A stretch of 31,342 nt of DNA from Plakobranchus ocellatus (Eukaryota > Mollusca > Gastropoda > Plakobranchidae). The position numbers and the translations under genes are program-made. How positions within the stretch are numbered: the stretch's first letter is position 1; each line of letters opens with the position of its first letter. Location: positions 832,652 through 863,993 of the forward strand of contig BLXT01007728.1 in NCBI GenBank assembly GCA_019648995.1, given 5' to 3'. Positions 13,201 through 23,082 of this stretch are shown piece by piece. A model generated the notes under the pieces. That model did no database searches, was not told the DNA's origin, and was given only the letters and a program-made list of their open reading frames with translations.

Positions 13201-16200
13201 TTTCTTCTTGCAAAGCAAAGATTCGTATTTTTATTTTCAAATGCTAGTATGCTAGTATTTCATTATAAGATTTAAGGCCCACAAGAAAATTTCACATAGA
13301 ACAAGGTAAACGGGAAAAGGCTATTCTGTCTTATAAATAGTTTACACACCACGCGAATCTAAAACAAAGCAGTTGACCAAGATAGGTTGCATGAGTGAAG
13401 TATTATCAGTCGAAGTATTTGTGTAGTAAAATGGAAGCAGTAATAGTAGGATTAAATGTGGTGAGCAGTAGCAATAAAGTAGTAATAAACTCATTGTTTT
13501 TGTAACAGTGTCAATGGTTGTGGTTACAGTAGTAATGATTGTCGTGTTGGTGATGTGCTGGACTAATGGTTGACAGTAATAGCAGATAACAAAAGCCATG
13601 TTTAAGAGAGTTGGGCTTTGTTTTCCTGACTAACAAACCTACAGGCACTGGTAAACACGGGCCCTTTTTTTAACATTAGGAGTAGCAGTTTAGTTTAGGA
13701 GACTGGCGAGAAACCCCTCCATGCTTAGGAGACTTAATGGGTTAGACGCATGGCTGCCATGCAGAGATTTATCACCTACGGTAATTATATCTGACAGGTG
13801 CCGGCGACCTTATCTGATGAGGCTTGCCTTTGCATACCGGGCGCGGCAGTAGAATACAAAAATGTGCACAAATGCTGACTTTTCAACCCCTCAGTCACAA
13901 AAGTCAAACTTTCTAACATAGTCAAGAGTGGTATCATTTAAATGATATTTTCCTGCTCTATAAGACGCACTAAAAATTATTCTCTCTTCTAAATATATTG
14001 TGGATATATCAACTGATTTCTGTGGTTGTGTTAGTGATTGAAATTTTTGTGGAAAATCTGTGATTTTTTAAATTCATTATCAAATTATTTAATTTGCATA
14101 AATAAGAAACGGAGTTTTGAAAAAAAAATTGCGCCATCACCTTACATATGATTTTCTGTAATATGTATGAAAAGGGCTTAAATGGCCCACCTTTTGTTTA
14201 TTTTATTTGATTTTTTTTCTTTAGGTTTCATTGAGTACACTGCGACCTTTTACAAAAAAAAAACATTGCTTCAGTTTCAGTTATTCAGTATTAAATTATA
14301 TCAGTTTGAATTTTTAAAACTTCTTTTTGAATCTTCCTTTAAATTTGATTTAAAAAAAAAAAAACATTTGCTTCTACTTGATTTCATTTTATTAAAATAG
14401 AGCATTCTTTGGAAAGCCACATTAAAAAACTAGATGAATTATGCCGACTTTGTGGTAACTGAGTTTTGTCTGTGGCTGAAAGGGAGAGCGAGAGAGAGAG
14501 AGAAAGAAAGACGGACAGAGAGACTGACTGAAGTTAGAGAGAGAGAATGATCTTAAAGGGATAAAATAATTTTGAGAAAGGAAAAGCTGTTTATATTTGC
14601 ATTTGATAAATCTAAGTATCTGTTGCATAGAACAAGATGTACAAGATGTTAGAGTGTTCTTAGCTTGTGCTGGAATAATGATCTTCTTTGGTCATAGGCC
14701 TATGCACTTCCCGATATTCTTACCATAGGCCTACGCATTTCCCGTTATTCTTAGCTACAATTCAACCTGCGAAGAAATCATGAACATTATACTTAAAATT
14801 GGATTTATCGTTAAACGCGAGGTGGCCTCTCGAAAGATCAACACCTTATCAGGCAGACGGCTTTTCTGTTTATATTTCTGCTTCGCACGAAACAATACTC
14901 CGTTTCTCACTAGAGTTATTTAAGATTTTGTATTATCTTTCTGTATCTGTGTCACCGTAACCTTATTATTGAAATTCCTTTAAAAAAAATTGTGTCGCAA
15001 GTTAAGCATTGCATGGTACGATAAATGAAGCTTTATGTTTCTTCTAACTGTAGCCATCTTCAGAACTTTATTTAAAGACCAAAACATGCACGTTTTTGTG
15101 ACTTTTGTTTGTCAATTACACTATGGTTAAAAATCCTAGAATATCTTCGCTGTGCGGCCTGGTGAACTGGGTCATGGGGTCACTGGGGTACAATGCCCTG
15201 GCGAGCCTTGAAACTAAGCTGGCGCCGGCAAACAGCCATGTAAAAACCATCTATGATTGTGACAGTGTATAATGGTGAAAATACTTATACATTCTCAATG
15301 CTTAACTATCCCTAAATTTTAAACGATGTAGTGATGTTAAAAAAAAAAGCAAACGATGGAGAAAATAGGAAGGTGAGGGATAAATTAATTGAAGAGAGGA
15401 AGAGAGGAGAGACTGAAATAAGAGATGTAGCAATACCTGTAGATAAAAATAAAATACAGCATATCATGTCTAAGAACTGCACTAAATACAATCTGAACTG
15501 TCTAAATGAACTAACGTTTTATATTAAATCTAAAATCATATAATATATATGATGATTCTCTAAAATAAATACTAATATATCTTATAAGTGAGACCTAATG
15601 TAGAATTCATTGCTGAATATGTCCACTCAGTTTGGAATAATTGCCACTAATAGCTTTTTGTTTTTTACCATTCAACCACACATTCTAATATCTATGTCCC
15701 CATAGAATTTAAGGACGCAAGAGAATGTTTTGGATATGAATATGTAGAGGGTCCACAGAAGAAAAAAAAATTTGTGCAAGTGTACATTATCTATACACAA
15801 AATTTGTTCTTTTTAAATCTTTGGAAAGATATCTTTCAATATCAAGTTATGTAGCTACTGCTTCATTTTGAGTTTAACTCAAGTTCTTGATAAAAAATTG
15901 GTTGATTACTAGGTCTTCAAACCTTTGTTATGAATTTGAATGACTGGATTGATATGATACATTTATTTAAAGGATTTGATATACATGTGGGATTGGACAT
16001 AGATTAAGTAAATGAATATGGTAGGTGTAAATGTTAGGGTAGGCAGATGGGAGAACAGAGAAAGAAACTGAAGAATGTACTATTGTGAGGCAATTGCAGC
16101 AAATCAGTTGTAAGTTATATTTAGGACATATAGTGAGTTATGAGCGTGAGTTACAGGCTTACAATTTACAGAGTTAACCCACTGATGCTTTGCTCTTAGT

Positions 16201-19200
16201 ATTGTTTTTTAATTAACTCTTTCATGACGGATTTTTTTTTGGGTGCAGACGGAGGAAACAAGAACAGAGAGACATATGAAAGCCAATATATTGGCATATG
16301 TTCAGAATGAGTTAACTTTTTGAGGCAATGAAAATTTCCAAAAGGCTCCAGCACACAATTATTCACAGCAACTTGTGACAATGGATTCAGCTTGTGACAA
16401 AGGCCAAGGGCAAGGTGTAAGTCGAGTCCTTTGTGTCAGGCACTCAAAAGTTGAGGACTAAGTGGTGAAAGATTGGGTGAGCAATCAAGGGATGTTATGA
16501 CTATAAATGCCTAATGTTGATACAATAGACTAACAGACGCAGAAGAATAACATCAGTCCCCAGATGAACTCTTGCGCTATTCACTGAATACATAACACAT
16601 GTTAAAGCAGCAGAGGTTAAGCCTGTCAATTTTGTGAGCACACAAAGTGCTAGGCTGCTGTACTGGATCTAGAATTCTAAATCTAATTTGTGGTTGTTCG
16701 ACATAAAACTGTGAAGCAGGCTTCCACTTCTAGTTAAATAAAGGAAAATAACAGAGCAAGTTAACTAAGCAGGTCAAACATTTGTGCACTTATTATAATT
16801 AAACATTTTTATGATTATAAATTATGCTTGCCAAATTATAAAAAAAATTGATATAATTGAAGCAGTTTAGGGTTTTCAGTGTTTCATTGTATCTCGTATA
16901 TATACATATCCTGAAAATTTGCATTTGGATATATCTATAGGTTAAGGGTTTTTTTAACATTTTGAAATATGCACACTCCACTGTATCCAGCTGAACAAAA
17001 TGACCAAAAAAATAAAAATTCTTCTATTGAAATATATAAATAAGTAGTCCACGAAACTGCTTCGATGGACCCTTTTTCAAAGACATTAAGAAGATCAAAC
17101 TTTCAGCCACAGACTTGGCAGAGTAACTTGGCAGGAATAATACACTGCAGAAAAACTCACCTTTGCAGCTTCCTCGCAGATCTTAATCCAATCCAAATGG
17201 CCATGGTCAGGCTTGTTGACCACTCCTCCTGCTGCGTCAAAGCCAAGGATGTCATTCCCTACACTGCTCGTCCTCCCTGACTCCATTTCATGCTTGTGTC
17301 TGAAAAGCTTCTGGCGGGCCATGCCTCGTCCATTGTCCAACTCTCCATGAGTGAGGACACCCAGAAGAGTGGACTTGCCCGCATCGACATTACCCACTAC
17401 AGCCACACTGAAAAAATAATTCAAGCAAAAAAAAAAGATTCGAGAAAAATATTTCAATATTCAAATAAAAAAAACAATTTTAACCAAAATCAATAAAAAA
17501 TGATCCTACTAACTGATGATGTTCATTTACACACTTTTAAAACTTAAAGTTGATTTTATTTATTAACAATTTTTATTCAAATCTATTTACAAACAACATC
17601 AAGTGTACTTAGAAAAGATAAATGTTCATTATTTAAAAGTAGTTAATCCTACCGTATTTCCATGAAGTCATCTGAATTTAGTCTCCTGCGTAACAAAAAC
17701 TCTGCAACTTTCCCGTCCTGAGCAGGCCGATCCCTGAGCAGCACACATTCGAGATCAAGAGTTTGTGCAATGCTACGCAGAGTAGCCTCACTTGCTTCAA
17801 AATCTTCCTCCTTCAAACCTGGCTGATCACCCTCTGTAAAAAAAAATCACAGTAAAGACTAATTAAAGCCAGCTTTTACGTATTCAGTAAGAAAAGAACA
17901 ACAAAGCAAAAAAAAAGTGTCACAGAATCATGCTTCAGTGTGTTTGTCATGGAATTATATGCTTATCCAATTGATCTAGGTTCGCTTCATTAATGCAGGT
18001 AAATAGGTAAACCAGATATGATATCAGTCACACAATACGAGGGGAAAAAAGCTTTTCAAGCCTAAACTTAAAAAATCACTCTTAAAACTTATGATTGTCA
18101 ACCTCAGAAAAGAGTGATCCTTGAAAAGCTAGAGATTTGTAGGATTAAGTGTGATGAAATGTAAGAGAAGTGTAACAAATTAGACAGTGAATATAAAGAT
18201 AAAAAAAAATAATACCAACACTGACAAAATTTTTCTATTTAAAGTGCTTAGTATTGAGAAGAACTAATGGCAGTACCAGAGTATAGCAGCAAACTCCATC
18301 TTAAACTAATACTAGCAAGACTACAAATCCTGATCTTTTTTTTATATATCTCCCCACCCCTCCTCCCCAAACTCTACTTTTACAAAAACAAAACATGACC
18401 AACCTCCGATTCCCAGTTCATATATAGTCTCGCCTTGTGTTTCCATAATCCTAGTGTGAATTTCCTCCATAATCAGTTCAAATTCATCATGACTAGGGCT
18501 GACCAGAGCAAGCTGTTGACCAAAAAAAATAAAAAAAGTTTCATTGCAGTCACTTTCTCAACATATTGAACTTCACATATGAAACAAAAAGCCTAACAAG
18601 AATCTTTATAACTGGGCGAATAAATCAATTTTTAATTTTTAAGAAAATATTTACTTATGTTGTACTTCAATGTTTCCAATTTCATGTAGGAGTATTTTAA
18701 AATATTCACATTAAATAAGGAACCAGAGAGATTTCTTACAACTCAACCGAAACAGTGAATCTTGAAAAGCAACTTATGAAATCAAAAAGTAATTTCTCAG
18801 GACCCCCTACCCTTAATAAAAAAAATTTTTGCACAAGGACAGTATGCTATTTAGAACACCTCTTTTGTTATGATTCAAGAACAAAATTTTTATGTCCTTT
18901 AAACTGCATAGTATTCTATTGCATCTTACTCAATAACCACTAACCACGAAACGGACAAATTCAGCCTTTATTCACAGTCTGTGAGGTGGACAAATTCAGC
19001 CGCTAAATAATTCAGTTACTTATAAAACCTGGCCATGCTGTTCAGAATTACAAATAGCAACTACTATTTATCTACTTTTGGTTGTTTTTTTTAGTCATTT
19101 TGCACAACTCAAGCTGCAAAATGAGCGATTAACATAAAATTTGGGCTGCAACCAGTGAGTGAGAAGGAAATTTCTGATGAAGATCTTGGCAGTGATGGAG

Positions 19201-19921
19201 GTAAGTCATTTCCATGTCTATGTGGTTTCTATTGAATTATACTTTTACGATCAATAAGCTATGTATGAGTAAAGGCCTGAGGCTCTGTAAGGGATTGTGC
19301 TAATCTGAAAAAATGGGTTGGGGCTCTACTTGGGTGAGGAATTTTTCTTCCCAACAATCAAAAAAAAATTAGGGGGCAGGGTGGAATTCTAACATTTCAT
19401 CCCTCACCCCACAAAACATACCCTGCAACATCCCATAATTTTGTGATATATATGCCCTCAAGACCTCAATTTTTGTATAGCTGAATTTCTTCTTTCAGAA
19501 AATGTACAACTTTAATAAATTTATGACTTGCACTATTGGAGGTAAATTAAGCAGACAAACCATTTTAAGTAAAATCTCTAAATTTTAACCCCCACTCTGA
19601 GTACACATAAAAATTTAATCTTTGCAGCCAAGTAATTCAGCATTTATTTCTGGAGTTATAAATTGGTGAGTTTCAAACAGTTGCAAATTTTGGTTACATT
19701 TCAATCCCACTTGGTGGAATACAAATCCCACACCCAATGACTAAACACATACACTAACTCCCCCACTCATAACAAACAAAAAAACCCCACAAAACACAAT
19801 TACATACTACCTTTGATGTAAGGACACACGGCTCAGTATTTTCACAATCAGGGTCAAATAGACTCCCACCATTTTCTACATCAGGTGACTTCAGCTTTTG
19901 AATGTCCATTAGAGCTGCCAT
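5321..19921 (-). CDS. GTPBP1: GTP-binding protein 1 (GTPBP1-type translational GTPase), complete spliced CDS in ten exons
   Basis: The exons join to 2043 nt, or 680 residues plus TAG; the vertebrate protein is about 670. Seen: P-loop GNVDAGKS at residues 139-146, the NGRG...SGRTSS switch region (159-182), DLAG (222-225), TKID (278-281) and QVSNVTG (334-340), then EF-Tu-like barrel domains II and III to about residue 545, and a Ser/Gln/Pro/Lys-rich tail. The step [11 protein letters not shown] after the switch favours GTPBP1 over GTPBP2. Known of the family: cytosolic GTPases related to eEF1A and Hbs1 that can deliver aminoacyl-tRNA, take part in resolving stalled ribosomes and promote exosome-linked mRNA decay. 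The start is the ATG at 19921-19919; an in-frame TAG lies shortly upstream. All introns are GT-AG (about 1298, 570, 245, 4104, 320, 794, 199, 1880 and 3148 bp), and phases 0,1,2,0,0,2,0,0,1 are consistent. No frameshift or lost key residue is visible. Confidence 0.96.
6371..7080 (+). mobile_element. internally deleted piggyBac-like transposon in GTPBP1 intron 9
   Basis: The left end is the canonical target TTAA (6371-6374) followed by AACCTTTTGAGCCCTG (overlapping the TTAA). The right end is CAGGGTTCAAAAGGTT (7063-7078), the reverse complement with one mismatch in 16. The right TTAA has decayed to TTCT. Subterminal direct repeats CCACCAGT(A/T)TACC lie at about 6391 and 6440, as often seen in piggyBac elements. 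Between the ends is the beginning of a transposase-like frame (see the separate entry). At 710 bp it is far shorter than an autonomous element (about 2.5 kb). Confidence 0.8.
6582..7080 (+). pseudogene. piggyBac transposase N-terminal remnant
   Basis: The ATG at 6582 opens [20 protein letters not shown] and runs into an A9 run (about 6685-6693), after which the frame stops. The next frame continues with acidic [16 protein letters not shown] and ends [20 protein letters not shown] further frame shift gives [19 protein letters not shown]. An acidic N-terminus, then a Trp/Phe/Pro segment, then an AIDFF-like segment is the order at the start of DDE_Tnp_1_7 (piggyBac) transposases. The catalytic Asp region is absent, so it is dead. 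The family call rests on the termini plus this weak resemblance. Confidence 0.6.
7081..9064. other. rest of GTPBP1 intron 9
   Basis: AT-rich non-coding intron between the piggyBac remnant and exon 9, apart from the inverted repeat at 7988-8235. No domain-bearing frame was seen. Confidence 0.6.
7988..8235. repeat. foldback or MITE-like inverted repeat, 37-nt arms
   Basis: The left arm (7988-8024) starts CGTCACCTCAGAATTAC. The right arm (8199-8235) ends GTAATTCTGAGGTGACG. About three mismatches separate the arms over their length, with about 174 bp between them. No clear target duplication was found and there is no coding. It lies in GTPBP1 intron 9, where the pre-mRNA could form a long hairpin. 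Confidence 0.8.
9065..9200 (-). CDS. GTPBP1: GTPBP1 coding exon 9: domain III start (residues 438-482 plus one base)
   Basis: It lies between a CATCCAG acceptor and an ATGG|GTGAGT donor. It encodes [15 protein letters not shown], then [18 protein letters not shown] and KYQAM, matching the family's IRKGMVMVSP and [14 protein letters not shown] blocks. The true frame differs from the longest open frame here, so it is easily missed by ORF scans. The exon joins exons 8 and 10 in phase. Confidence 0.95.
9201..11080. other. GTPBP1 intron 8
   Basis: Intron of 1880 bp, AT-rich, with a poly-T run at 9249-9266 and an (AAC)n microsatellite near 10197-10233. No exon-like coding was recognised on either strand. 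Confidence 0.6.
10197..10233. repeat. (AAC)n microsatellite
   Basis: About 12 perfect AAC/CAA units in GTPBP1 intron 8. The opposite strand reads as poly-Val in a spurious open frame. Confidence 0.95.
11081..11263 (-). CDS. GTPBP1: GTPBP1 coding exon 8: EF-Tu-like domain II (residues 377-437)
   Basis: A 61-codon phase-0 exon between TTGTTAG and GTACGC. It encodes [20 protein letters not shown], then LLLGPD and [20 protein letters not shown], the domain II beta barrel typical of translational GTPases. The preceding intron is the shortest (about 199 bp). Confidence 0.96.
11463..11607 (-). CDS. GTPBP1: GTPBP1 coding exon 7: end of G domain (residues 328-376)
   Basis: It follows an ATCATGCAG acceptor and ends CCT at a GTAAGTG donor, phase 0. 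It encodes [20 protein letters not shown], which corresponds to the G5 region, and then the linker [14 protein letters not shown] into barrel domain II. At 145 nt it was found from the frame between its neighbours and from homology. Confidence 0.95.
12402..12640 (-). CDS. GTPBP1: GTPBP1 coding exon 6: G4 motif (residues 249-327 plus two bases)
   Basis: It starts with IGANAG after a GGCTTAG acceptor and ends GAAAG at GTGAAAG, phase 2. It contains [20 protein letters not shown] and the guanine-specificity motif TKID (278-281), then [19 protein letters not shown], all highly conserved in the family. Confidence 0.96.
12961..13056 (-). CDS. GTPBP1: GTPBP1 coding exon 5: DxxG motif (residues 217-248)
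   Basis: A 96-nt phase-0 exon with a CCCTAG acceptor and ATG|GTAAGC donor. It encodes [20 protein letters not shown] and continues to PDFAMLM. DLAG (222-225) is the G3 motif, followed by the catalytic-type His226 found in translational GTPases. Confidence 0.96.
14485..14546. repeat. GA-rich simple repeat
   Basis: Imperfect (GA)n/(GAAA)n tract in intron 4. Confidence 0.85.
14693..14753. repeat. 31-bp tandem duplication
   Basis: CATAGGCCTATGCACTTCCC is repeated 31 bp later as CATAGGCCTACGCATTTCCC. Each copy ends ATTCTTA or TTATTCTTA. Copy 1 contains the palindrome ATAGGCCTAT. Confidence 0.85.
17161..17407 (-). CDS. GTPBP1: GTPBP1 coding exon 4: P-loop and switch I (residues 134-216)
   Basis: It starts after TTTTTTCAG and ends GCAAAG at GTGAGT, phase 0. 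It holds the G1 motif GNVDAGKS (139-146), then [17 protein letters not shown] and [19 protein letters not shown]. The NGRG and SGRTSS blocks are hallmarks of the GTPBP1/GTPBP2 family. Compared with vertebrates, the loop after VVNKPD is a little shorter, with HGHLDWIKI in place of a longer Ser/Gly stretch. The longest intron of the gene (4.1 kb) follows. Confidence 0.97.
17653..17833 (-). CDS. GTPBP1: GTPBP1 coding exon 3 (residues 74-133 plus two bases)
   Basis: It follows a TTTTTTACAG acceptor and ends ATACG at a GTAGGA donor, phase 2. It encodes the helical segment before the G domain ([16 protein letters not shown], then VLLRDR and FLLRRR), matching the family pattern of an ADVILLRER-like stretch and a DYLVRKR-like stretch. 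The split Arg codon joins to the [12 protein letters not shown] strand and P-loop in exon 4. Confidence 0.93.
17834..18403. other. GTPBP1 intron 2, containing a hairpin
   Basis: Non-coding, 570 bp. AGCTTTTCAAG (18050-18060) pairs with CTTGAAAAGCT (18120-18130), and ATCACTCTT (18075-18083) pairs with AAGAGTGAT (18110-18118), giving a two-part stem. Confidence 0.6.
18404..18512 (-). CDS. GTPBP1: GTPBP1 coding exon 2 (residues 38-73 plus one base)
   Basis: It follows a T-rich tract and a CAACAG acceptor and ends GGAG at a GTTGGT donor (phase 1). It encodes [18 protein letters not shown] and continues to [10 protein letters not shown], the family's N-terminal region before the GTPase domain (vertebrate GTPBP1 has LVLVSP and GETIYVIG here). 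The donor is not a strong consensus, but the reading frame and homology force it. Confidence 0.93.
18513..19810. other. GTPBP1 intron 1
   Basis: AT-rich intron of 1298 bp. GGACAAATTCAGCC occurs twice (18953-18966 and 18988-19001). A short acidic frame ending at a strong donor-like GTAAGT on the plus strand (19120-19204) is noted under findings. No other coding signal. Confidence 0.55.
19811..19921 (-). CDS. GTPBP1: GTPBP1 coding exon 1 (residues 1-37)
   Basis: It starts with ATG at 19921-19919 (MAALMD...) and ends ...LTSK at a GTAGTATGT donor (19810 downward), phase 0. The acidic N-terminus followed by LTSK leading into L-LVSP of the next exon matches the GTPBP1 family layout. Upstream reading is closed by an in-frame TAG a few codons before a TTG, so the ATG is the only sensible start. 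Confidence 0.9.
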
Positions 19922-19999
19922 GTTTCTTTCTTCCTTTTTCTTAATGACTAATGGAAACTGGCACAACTCAGACTATTGTATCATCAAGTATCCTCAGTG
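19922..19999 (-). other. GTPBP1: putative 5' UTR part of GTPBP1 exon 1 and its upstream acceptor
   Basis: Reading the minus strand, a run of T/C ending TTTTTTTCAACAG (AG at 20001-20000) precedes CACTGAGGATAC, about 78 nt before the start codon. This looks like a 3' splice site, so the first, non-coding exon and the promoter probably lie further right, possibly beyond 20 kb. I could not locate that exon. Confidence 0.4.
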
Positions 20000-20001
20000 C
20001 T

Positions 20002-22747
20002 GTTGAAAAAAATACAACAATAACAATTTGAATTAAAACTTTTGATTGCATGCATTGTTTTTATACCTTTTAAAATTTTCCATTGTTGTTACTTCAAACA
20101 CAAAAAACTTGTGTTGACTATAGAGCAGTGATCTTGCATTGCAGAATTTTTGGCTCATTTCGTGTAGGTGGTCGTCATATATATATGAATTTTTTTTGTC
20201 GTACGATGCAGATTAATTTTACCATGGTTTATATTTATCAATTTACTCGTCGATAAGGTTGATTGATGTGCTAACTACCTGCTCCCTTCAAAAAAAAATA
20301 ATAATACTTTAAGTTAAACTTTTACTTTGCAAGAGTTAGTGTGTCATATGGCTTCAAAGTACAGTTGAGGTATATATTTCATAAAATATTTCCAATTTGA
20401 GTAACAGAATAGAGATATTTTGTCTTGAAATTTCTTGAAGGGCTTATATGACTGATGTAAAACTAATATCAACTACATAAAGAAAGAAGGTATCACATGC
20501 AGGCTTGCCATCCCCTCCAAATGAAAATGCATATTTTACCTCCTCAACACCCCAGTTTTTGCCTATTTTTGACAAAAGTGCTTATTCAACACAAAGACAT
20601 ATTTTTTTAAAAATAAATAGGAGATACACAAGATGATCCAATATTATTCAACAACAGATAAAAACACATCTACACACAGGAAACAAACTGCAAAAATGCA
20701 AAGCCAAAAAAACAATGAGAATAAGCCTGTAGATCTTGAAGCAATCCATACTGCTGGGAGTGCAGTGCTGAAACAGGATCCAGACTTAAGATAGATCTAT
20801 GAATCTAGTCTTAGTCATCCTAGGCTCTAGAATCTTAATTTAAACTCTTACTATTTACTGTATGGGAGGCTACCCCAAGGAGAAAAAATGGGTATTCATA
20901 TATATCTCAACTCATACGTGGTATTCATTAACTTTTTTTTTGTTAGCATTATAATCTGACTAAATAATCTCTAGAAGCTCTTTTACTTTTGTCACACAAG
21001 GAAAATTGAAACAGACAATTTAAGTCAAATAATAGATCTAGAATCTAGCTTAGAATTCAGATTTTGGAGGCAAAAACCATGGCCCTTGCAACCCCCCCTA
21101 GCTAGTCCTAACTACATTTAGATCTAGACTGAATCAAGCATAGATTAGGTTTAGAATCGGGAGGATTTCTATATCTTCTGATTTAAGCCTTCATTTTGTT
21201 TTATAGTCAAACACGGAAGGATATGATATGTTTTTCAGCTTCGTTTAAAGGATGGTTTCTTGATATTAGCCCTCTAAACATCAGGAGGGTATCTAGCCAC
21301 CGAGTCTCCGTGCCCTCCATTTGGAGGGTACTTAGCCTCTTCCTTTATTATATATTTCAATTTGCAAAAGTAATTACTGGGATTCCAAGGAAGCTTTAGG
21401 CAATGGAATGGATATGAATGGCACAAATTCATTTCTATAAGATGTTCTATGACATTTTTTAAATTCTGCTTCATTATAGGTATTTTATGGTTGAATGTAG
21501 TGCAACATGTATACACTATTAACTCAGATTTGATGCATGAGATTTTGAATTTAGCATTCTGCACATTAAACTTTGTGGCAGTATCTTAGTAGAGTGTTTT
21601 TTTCTAAAATGAATTTTTGATTATTTGTTTTCCTTTACCAGAAACATCACAATATTGTGTAAGATTAATTAAAATAACAAGAGCTCAAAAACTGTTCATC
21701 CATACCGCTGTTTTTTTTTTCTCTGGGTATGATAAGTAACAATCTCTGTGTAAATAAACATAAAGGTGCTTTGGTCTTATAAAAAGGCAATTTTAGGTCT
21801 TTTCATCATTCTGTTTTAGGCCTCTTAGAGGCCTTATAATACTCTTATGAAAATTCTCATGAAAGGCTGGCTCATAAGGTCACAGGTTAGATAAATGTGT
21901 TCATTTGATTTTTCAAAATGGTATTTTCCACAAACTTATCCCAGCATGGCTTTGAATTGGATGTCAATTATGTCATAAGTAAATCATACCTTGTGATTAT
22001 TATTATGTTTATGCGTTGTTGAAGAAGTAAACAAATTGCTAAAGCAAGATTATATAAATGTCTTCCTTATTGGAAGTGATTATTTACATTTTGCTTGAAA
22101 ATTTTTTACTTTTCCGTGATAAAATGTTATTCCTTTTAAGAGCTAATTTAACATCAATTATGATTGGTATTTATAACTTCCCTGCAAACATTCTTCAAAC
22201 GTTTTTCTGCACTATCATCGACAGTTATTTTTAATTGCACTGGTCAACTTGTTTTTTTCGCCTCTCTTTTTAGAGAAAAATATAGATGTATCAGATATAT
22301 CTGATGTAAATATTTACCTTCAATTCCTAAGAAAATTTACATCAAAATCTACATGTTAAATATTTATGTATAAATATGAGGATGTTTCTTTGCCGGTCAA
22401 GAACGCATCTTTACAATTAATGCATAATATTTTTCTTCATGTTCGCATTTATTAGAGTTCTGTTGCACGCTGATTGCAATACACTAAACTTGCAGTGATG
22501 AAATGGGTTGAAATGAACAATACTTTGGATCAAGACGAAAGAGTACATATTATATAAACCTTATTATGATTACCAAGTACCTAAATATGGCATTGGGGGT
22601 ACCGAACCCAATGTAAGATATATTGAGGGGCAACACTACACATTATTGTTTTGATATTTGCAACACTGTGTCATCAGCAGAACGGAAGTGTTGACATGGC
22701 AGCGTAGGATTGAATGGTGGCAGTGTTTACACTATAGCGATTGTAAA

Positions 22748-22748
<1 letters not shown>
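20002..22748. other. upstream AT-rich region, no gene recognised
   Basis: No domain-bearing frame. TCTAGA/AGATCT-rich degenerate patches lie at about 20790-21140. A perfect 16-nt palindrome ATCAGATATATCTGAT is at 22290-22305. An unlocated GTPBP1 5' UTR exon or promoter could lie here. Confidence 0.4.

Positions 22749-22805
<57 letters not shown>
22749..22805. repeat. (TAA)n microsatellite
   Basis: About 19 nearly perfect TAA/ATA units, immediately followed by AATAACAATAATAG and then the GAT/ATC tract. Confidence 0.95.
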
Positions 22806-22808
<3 letters not shown>

Positions 22809-22816
22809 TAATAGTA

Positions 22817-22839
22817 ATGATGATGATGATGATGATGAT

Positions 22840-22876
<37 letters not shown>

Positions 22877-22878
22877 CA
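22817..22878. repeat. (GAT)7-(ATC)13 inverted microsatellite
   Basis: Seven GAT units (22819-22839) switch at GATATC into thirteen ATC units (22840-22878). Positions 22817-22862 form a 46-nt perfect palindrome able to extrude as a hairpin or cruciform. Confidence 0.95.
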
Positions 22879-23082
22879 GTACACTTGCTAAAGCTTATAA
22901 AGCCTTTTGCTCACTTACAAAATGGCACTCGAGTACATGTATTATTATTCTTTAACTAAAATAAAATGTCTTAATAGGATGAATTTTTTTTTCTGTGCGA
23001 ATATAAATAATAAAAGTCAATATTACCGTCCCGGCACCAGTGCAGGAGAAAAAATTCTGTGAAAGAAAAGAATCAACACCAT

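Larger units (their letters stand above)
13057..17160. other. GTPBP1 intron 4 (4.1 kb)
   Basis: The largest intron. It contains a degenerate GTA/GTT-rich stretch (13430-13560), a GC-richer island (13680-13860), a GA-rich simple repeat (14485-14550), a 31-bp tandem duplication (14693-14753) and a second GC-richer patch (15140-15240). No protein-coding exon or RNA gene could be recognised. Confidence 0.6.

Noticed and set aside
14769..14886. Weak inverted similarity TGCGAAG...CTTCGCA
   Set aside because: Only 7 nt pair cleanly; this is within chance for a region this size.
19922..19966. N-terminal extension of exon 1 to an upstream TTG
   Set aside because: There is no ATG in frame before a TAG. 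The family-like start is the ATG at 19921.
22658..22891. Overlapping frames of poly-Ile/Met/Ser and poly-Leu
   Set aside because: They are translations of the TAA and GAT/ATC microsatellites.
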